NCBI GenBank assembly: GCA_041920505.1
Contig: JBHGXV010000052.1
Span: 23,271 to 87,270 of the forward strand
Source of the DNA: JBHGXV01 sp041920505
Lineage (GTDB): Bacteria; Bacillota; Bacilli; Brevibacillales; Brevibacillaceae
Length of the DNA: 64,000 bases
Direction: 5' to 3'
Shown: piece by piece, positions 60,496-64,000 of the stretch
Position numbering within the stretch: the stretch's first letter is position 1
Layout of the letters: every line of letters starts with the position of its first letter
Program-made: the position numbers and the translations under genes
Notes under the pieces: model-generated
Told to the model about the DNA's origin: nothing
Database searches by the model: none
Seen by the model: only the letters and a program-made list of their open reading frames with translations

Positions 60496-62250
60496 ATGAT
60501 GGACGTGCCTGTTGGCACTTCGCCCCGGTTGCGGCGGCCAAAGCGCCGGTTTCGATTCGTGGCGTTGCCTGTCCTGATTGTGGCTGCGGTTGTGGTTGCG
60601 GCCGTTTGGTACTGGCTGGCGATGCCGTCTGATCAGAGAGTGGCGCCGTTCGACGGGCGGCAAAACGTCATTCTCTACCACGGCGAGCCGTTCCCCCGGC
60701 CGTTTCGCGTGGAGAATGGCGAGATTCTGCTTCCGTTTGAGTTTGTTCAGTCACAGCTTGATCCGCATCTCTATTGGGACGAGCCGACCGGGTCTGTGGT
60801 GGTGACGACCAAGGACAAGGTGCTGCGAATGGAGAGCGGTAAACTGGTGGCGTTCTTGAACAAGCGGCCGGTCGATTTGCGCGTGCCGGTACAGGAGGCG
60901 GACGGGGTGCGCTACGTGCCCTACGCGCCGCTGGAAAAGCTGTATCCGGTGAAGGTGACCCGTCATTCGCAAACCGGCGTGCTCGTCGTCGAAAAAGCGG
61001 GGGATGCCGTGCAGCAGGGCAAGGTGCTGGCGAAAAGCAAGGATTCGGACAAAGCGTCGCCGTTGCCGCTGCGAACCGGTCCCGCTGACCGGCAGCCGAT
61101 TGTCGCGGATGTCGTGCCCGGCCAGATTGTGGACGTTCTGCGCGAGGAAGCCGGTTGGTACCGCGTGCAGACGAGTGAGGGGATTGTCGGATATCTGCCC
61201 AAGGAACGGGTCGCGTTGACCGAAGTTCGCCGAGTCCAGCTTCCCTCGTCCGAACCGGATGTTCCGGCGCGTTGGAAGCCGCTCGGCCAAAAGGTGGCGC
61301 TCGTCTGGGAGCACGTGGTGAAACGCACTCCCGATCCTTCCGTGATTCCCGACATGCCCGGGGTGAATGTGGTTTCGCCGACGTGGTTTGAATTGATTGA
61401 CGACAAGGGACATCTCGCCAACAGGGCGGACACCGCGTATGTCAAGTGGGCGCACGGCCGCGGCTACCAGGTGTGGGGGCTAGTCTCCAACGGCTTCAAT
61501 CCTGATTGGACGAAAGCGGCACTGGCCGATGTCCGAACGCGGGAAAACCTGATCGCCCAGATCCTGGAGTACGTGCATTTGTACGAATTGGATGGCATTA
61601 ACCTCGATTTTGAAAACGTCTATCTGGACGACAAGCAGCGGCTTGTCCAGTTTGTGCGCGAATTGACGCCGTACTTGCACGAGCAGGGCGTTACCGTTTC
61701 CCTGGACGTCACCGTCAAATCAAACAGTGAACGCTGGTCGCTGTTTTACGACCGGGCGGCGCTTGCGGCAGTGGTCGACTATGTGGCGTTGATGGCGTAT
61801 GACGAGCACTGGGCGTCCAGTCCAAAGGCGGGATCGGTCGCGTCGCTTTCCTGGACCGAAGAGAGTTTGCGCCAGACGCTTGCCGAAGTGCCGCGCGAAA
61901 AACTGTTGCTGGGCATCCCGTTCTATACCCGTCTCTGGAAAGAAGTGAAACAGCCGGACGGTTCGCTCAAGGTGAGTTCAAAAGCGTTGTCGATGCGTCA
62001 GGCGGAGGACTGGCTGCGCGAACGGGGTGTGCAGCCGAAGCTGGACGAGGCGAGCGGTCAGTTGTACGCCTCCTATCGGGACCCTGCCGATCAGGCCGTG
62101 TACAAGGTGTGGCTGGAAGAGCAAACTTCGCTTGTCAAACGGCTGGAGCTGGTGCGCAAATACAAGCTGGCCGGCATTGCCGCATGGCGGCGCGGATTTG
62201 AGAAACCGGAACTGTGGCCGGTGATTCAAAAAGGATTAAACGGGTTTTAA
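60496..62250 (+). CDS. Membrane-anchored GH18 protein with SH3 domain
   Basis: 584 residues. Layout: a basic cytoplasmic head and a transmembrane anchor (residues 20-45, FVALPVLIVAAVVVAAVWYWLA), a copper amine oxidase N-terminal-like domain (about 65-155), a bacterial SH3 domain (about 185-240), and a GH18 TIM barrel from about 262, with catalytic motif LDGINLDFENVY (DxxDxDxE). The overall plan matches YdhD/YaaH-like spore cortex or wall N-acetylglucosaminidases, which is the likely role: peptidoglycan cleavage. Start after TTAGGGGGTAC. Followed by a terminator shared with ygzB. Confidence 0.9.
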   Translation: MMDVPVGTSPRLRRPKRRFRFVALPVLIVAAVVVAAVWYWLAMPSDQRVAPFDGRQNVILYHGEPFPRPFRVENGEILLPFEFVQSQLDPHLYWDEPTGSVVVTTKDKVLRMESGKLVAFLNKRPVDLRVPVQEADGVRYVPYAPLEKLYPVKVTRHSQTGVLVVEKAGDAVQQGKVLAKSKDSDKASPLPLRTGPADRQPIVADVVPGQIVDVLREEAGWYRVQTSEGIVGYLPKERVALTEVRRVQLPSSEPDVPARWKPLGQKVALVWEHVVKRTPDPSVIPDMPGVNVVSPTWFELIDDKGHLANRADTAYVKWAHGRGYQVWGLVSNGFNPDWTKAALADVRTRENLIAQILEYVHLYELDGINLDFENVYLDDKQRLVQFVRELTPYLHEQGVTVSLDVTVKSNSERWSLFYDRAALAAVVDYVALMAYDEHWASSPKAGSVASLSWTEESLRQTLAEVPREKLLLGIPFYTRLWKEVKQPDGSLKVSSKALSMRQAEDWLRERGVQPKLDEASGQLYASYRDPADQAVYKVWLEEQTSLVKRLELVRKYKLAGIAAWRRGFEKPELWPVIQKGLNGF

Positions 62251-62252
62251 TG

Positions 62253-62293
62253 CAACAACCACCTGATCCCCTGCCGGGTCGGGTGGTTGTTGT
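62253..62293. terminator. Bidirectional terminator between the GH18 gene and ygzB
   Basis: CAACAACCACC and GGTGGTTGTTG form an 11-bp stem; followed by TG-rich sequence. The pair of genes is convergent. Confidence 0.7.
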
Positions 62294-62308
62294 GTTGAGC
62301 GGGCTGTG

Positions 62309-62650
62309 TCACTGGCTTTCCTCGGCGATCACGAGCGGCTGGCCGCAAAACATGCAGGCGTCTTCTTTTCCGAGCATCTTGGTCACTTTCCCGCAGGACG
62401 GGCATTCCACCTGCGGCACCGATGTGGAAACCATGCCCGAGATCATGAACAGAACCGTCCCCGTCATCATGAGCAGAAAGCCGATGACGAGCAACACGGT
62501 CATAAACAGATAAGATCCTTTCAGCCACGGGCCGAGATAACCGGCGAAAAACGCGAATCCGGCGTACATGAGAAGGATGCCGATCCCCATGTTCCAGTTG
62601 GCCCATGTCCGTATGCGTTTGATTTTGCTCAAGCGTTCCGTTTTTCTCAT
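62309..62650 (-). CDS. ygzB: YgzB family protein
   Basis: 113 residues. Two transmembrane helices (ILLMYAGFAFFAGYLG and MTVLLVIGFLLMMTGTVLFMI) followed by a C-terminal zinc ribbon, VECPSCGKVTKMLGKEDACMFCGQPL (CxxC ... CxxC). Same as the YgzB/DUF2614 family, of unknown function. Start ATG 62650 with AGGAGG 9 bases upstream; longer frames are not supported. Located between perR and ygxA as in B. subtilis. Confidence 0.9.
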   Translation of the reverse strand: MRKTERLSKIKRIRTWANWNMGIGILLMYAGFAFFAGYLGPWLKGSYLFMTVLLVIGFLLMMTGTVLFMISGMVSTSVPQVECPSCGKVTKMLGKEDACMFCGQPLVIAEESQ

Positions 62651-62796
62651 GCTCCATTCCTCCTGTTGCCAGTATAGCACAAGCTGCCGGTTGTATGATT
62701 GACAAGCGAGCGGTTTTGAGGACCGTGTTAACAAGCAGGAAACTGTGAGCCCGCGTAGAATCCTTATGCAAACCAACCTGGTATGGAGGTGCATCC

Positions 62797-63666
62797 ATGG
62801 ATCGAAGCCTGCACGCATACACGGAATCGATCGTACAGCGCGACGATGTGCAGTCTGTCTTGCTAATGGACAAGCAGGAGAGATACAACCCGTTTATGGA
62901 TGGAGCCGATCTGTTGTACGTGGTTGTGGTCAATCGTCCCGAGCCGCGTTGGGAGACGAAGCATTTCACGTACCGGGACTATCAGGTGGTGGAACATTGC
63001 ATCAGTCAGTGGCAGTTGGAGCGATGGGCGACGTACGGTGCGAGCGAACGGATCGTCTGCTGGATGACCCGGTCGATGATCGTGTTTGACCGGGACGACT
63101 ACGTCAAGGGAATCAGAGAACGCTTGACCCGATTGCCGCTGTCCCTGCAAAAACGGCGGTTGTGCGAAGAGTATTCCCGCTTGTTGAAGGCATACCTGGA
63201 CGCGCGGGAACTTCTTTTGCATCAGCATGCTCTGGACGCCTATCAGATCCTCTTGCACGCGCTGAACGTCTGGGCTCGTCTCGCTGTCTGGGAAGCCGGG
63301 GAACTGCCGGAGGCTCCGATCTGGAAGCAGGTAAAACAGATCGATCCTGCCGTGCACAAATTGTATGAAGAACTGATTGCCAGCAATGAGCCTCTGGAAA
63401 AGCGCATCGAGTTGTTGCTGTTGGCCATCGAGTTCAGTTTGATGTCCAAAATGAAGGCCTGCACGCTTCTTCTTGCGGACATTTTGCAGTCGCAACACCG
63501 TCCGTGGTCGATTGAAGAATTGCGTCAACATCCTGATCTCGCCGGGGCGGAGATCGATTTGCCGCTATTGCTCGACAAGATGACGAAACGGTCGCTGATC
63601 CAGGAGATTGTTCTGCATCAGGAGGGAGAAGTGGTGTGGAAAAAAGGATATATATTGACAGGTTGA
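62797..63666 (+). CDS. ygxA: YgxA-like nucleotidyltransferase-fold protein
   Basis: 289 residues. N-terminal half reads DADLLYVVVVNRPEPRWETKHF-like strands with a degenerate nucleotidyltransferase pattern, and the middle is a helical bundle (SRLLKAYLDARELLLHQHALDAYQILLHALNVWARLAVWEAGE) close to HEPN-type substrate-binding domains, followed by a winged region at the end. It is the gene next to the rrnD 16S in B. subtilis (ygxA) and matches that position. Ribosome site GGAGGTGC. Its activity is not known. Confidence 0.85.
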   Translation: MDRSLHAYTESIVQRDDVQSVLLMDKQERYNPFMDGADLLYVVVVNRPEPRWETKHFTYRDYQVVEHCISQWQLERWATYGASERIVCWMTRSMIVFDRDDYVKGIRERLTRLPLSLQKRRLCEEYSRLLKAYLDARELLLHQHALDAYQILLHALNVWARLAVWEAGELPEAPIWKQVKQIDPAVHKLYEELIASNEPLEKRIELLLLAIEFSLMSKMKACTLLLADILQSQHRPWSIEELRQHPDLAGAEIDLPLLLDKMTKRSLIQEIVLHQEGEVVWKKGYILTG

Positions 63667-63680
63667 TTTTTTAAAAGCTA

Positions 63681-63710
63681 TTGACTTACTTTGAGATCAT
63701 GTGCTATATT
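63681..63710 (+). promoter_or_regulatory. rRNA operon promoter P1
   Basis: TTGACT, 18-base spacer, TATATT, directly after ygxA. Confidence 0.75.
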
Positions 63711-63767
63711 TACAAACGTCGCTTCCGACAAGTGATTGTTGGAGCGGTTACAAGGTTAAAAAAACAG

Positions 63768-63796
63768 TTGACTCCAAGGGTTGGCTGTGTTAATCT
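63768..63796 (+). promoter_or_regulatory. rRNA operon promoter P2
   Basis: TTGACT, 17-base spacer, TAATCT; the transcript would begin near 63803, about 130 bases before the 16S end. Tandem P1 and P2 are typical of Bacillus rrn operons. Confidence 0.75.
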
Positions 63797-63861
63797 ATAA
63801 GAGTCGCCATTCTGATATGGGCGATCGATAAACGACCGAACAGCAACGAGGCGACACGAGA

Positions 63862-63875
63862 TGCTCTTTGAAAAC
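63862..63875 (+). promoter_or_regulatory. boxA-like antitermination element
   Basis: TGCTCTTTGAAAAC in the 16S leader matches the boxA antitermination sequence of rrn leaders. Confidence 0.7.
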
Positions 63876-63934
63876 TGAACAGCGAAGCGTGATGAGAAGC
63901 CAATGTTTTTGAACCTTGATCAATTCTTTTCAAC

Positions 63935-64000
63935 TTTATTGGAGAGTTTGATCCTGGCTCAGGACGAACGCTGGCGGCGTGCCTAATCCATGCAAGTCGA
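63935..64000 (+). rRNA. 16S ribosomal RNA, 5' end only
   Basis: Starts TTTATTGGAGAGTTTGATCC and continues TGGCTCAGGACGAACGCTGG, the universal 16S 5' end. Cut by the window edge. The 66 bases visible are too few for firm taxonomic placement. Confidence 0.97.

Overview
The window is a GC-rich chromosomal segment of a Gram-positive, spore-forming Bacillales, most likely Brevibacillus or a close relative. Three things point there: Shine-Dalgarno sites are strong (AAGGAGG type) with frequent GTG and TTG starts; the regulatory elements are typical of Firmicutes (c-di-AMP and FMN riboswitches, a FapR-type operator, a Per box); and the gene order yfhP-mutY ... fabL ... ntdP-ygaD ... hemL ... bcp ... 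perR ... ygzB-ygxA-16S rRNA follows the well-known Bacillus subtilis arrangement upstream of an rrn operon. The genus is inferred; only 66 bases of 16S rRNA are visible.

Layout. 1-2.5 kb: an OmpR-type response regulator with its histidine kinase (kinase cut by the window edge) and a secreted NlpC/P60 hydrolase behind a c-di-AMP riboswitch. 2.7-7.3 kb: a lia/psp-type cell-envelope stress operon (LiaI-like, LiaH/PspA, a phospholipid methyltransferase-like protein, LiaF, LiaS, LiaR). 7.3-12.7 kb: housekeeping genes (PrpE-like phosphatase, YneF, DUF2935 protein, TSUP permease, Mn superoxide dismutase, CDF transporter). 12.7-13.3 kb: a frameshifted lipoprotein gene.

13.5-27.6 kb is the accessory core and the most interesting part. 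It holds four enzymes that together would make UDP-2,3-diacetamido-2,3-dideoxy-glucuronic acid (WbpA-, WbpB-, WbpE- and WbpD-like), an NAD-dependent sugar epimerase, five related soluble glycosyltransferases, and three proteins I assign to the DUF4855 family. Each DUF4855 gene sits next to one glycosyltransferase gene, giving three GT/DUF4855 pairs. No flippase, polymerase, initiating phosphoglycosyltransferase or ABC exporter is present, and none of the glycosyltransferases or DUF4855 proteins has a signal peptide. This suggests cytoplasmic glycosylation of a protein or of the forming spore surface rather than a standard capsule locus.

27.6-42.3 kb: conserved housekeeping genes (YfhP, MutY, a group of tiny genes including two YrzI-like paralogues, FabL under a FapR-type operator, GNAT, NtdP, ABC and MFS exporters, a beta-hydroxyacid dehydrogenase, a 50-residue DnaJ-type zinc protein, an RraA-like protein, the glyoxylate shunt enzymes AceB and AceA, and a membrane zinc peptidase). 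42.5-47.3 kb: a large glutamate synthase subunit with no small subunit nearby and a promoter carrying phased repeats. 47.5-48.5 kb: a small membrane protein and a second frameshifted gene. 48.7-63.7 kb: HemL, a three-gene ABC-2 exporter, RibU behind an FMN riboswitch, a winged-helix regulator, Bcp, an M42 peptidase, a methyltransferase, a PduO-type cobalamin adenosyltransferase, an SDR protein, Nth, PerR with its own Per box, a GH18 protein, YgzB, YgxA, and finally an rrn promoter region and the start of 16S rRNA. No tRNA genes, insertion sequences, prophage genes or CRISPR arrays were seen.
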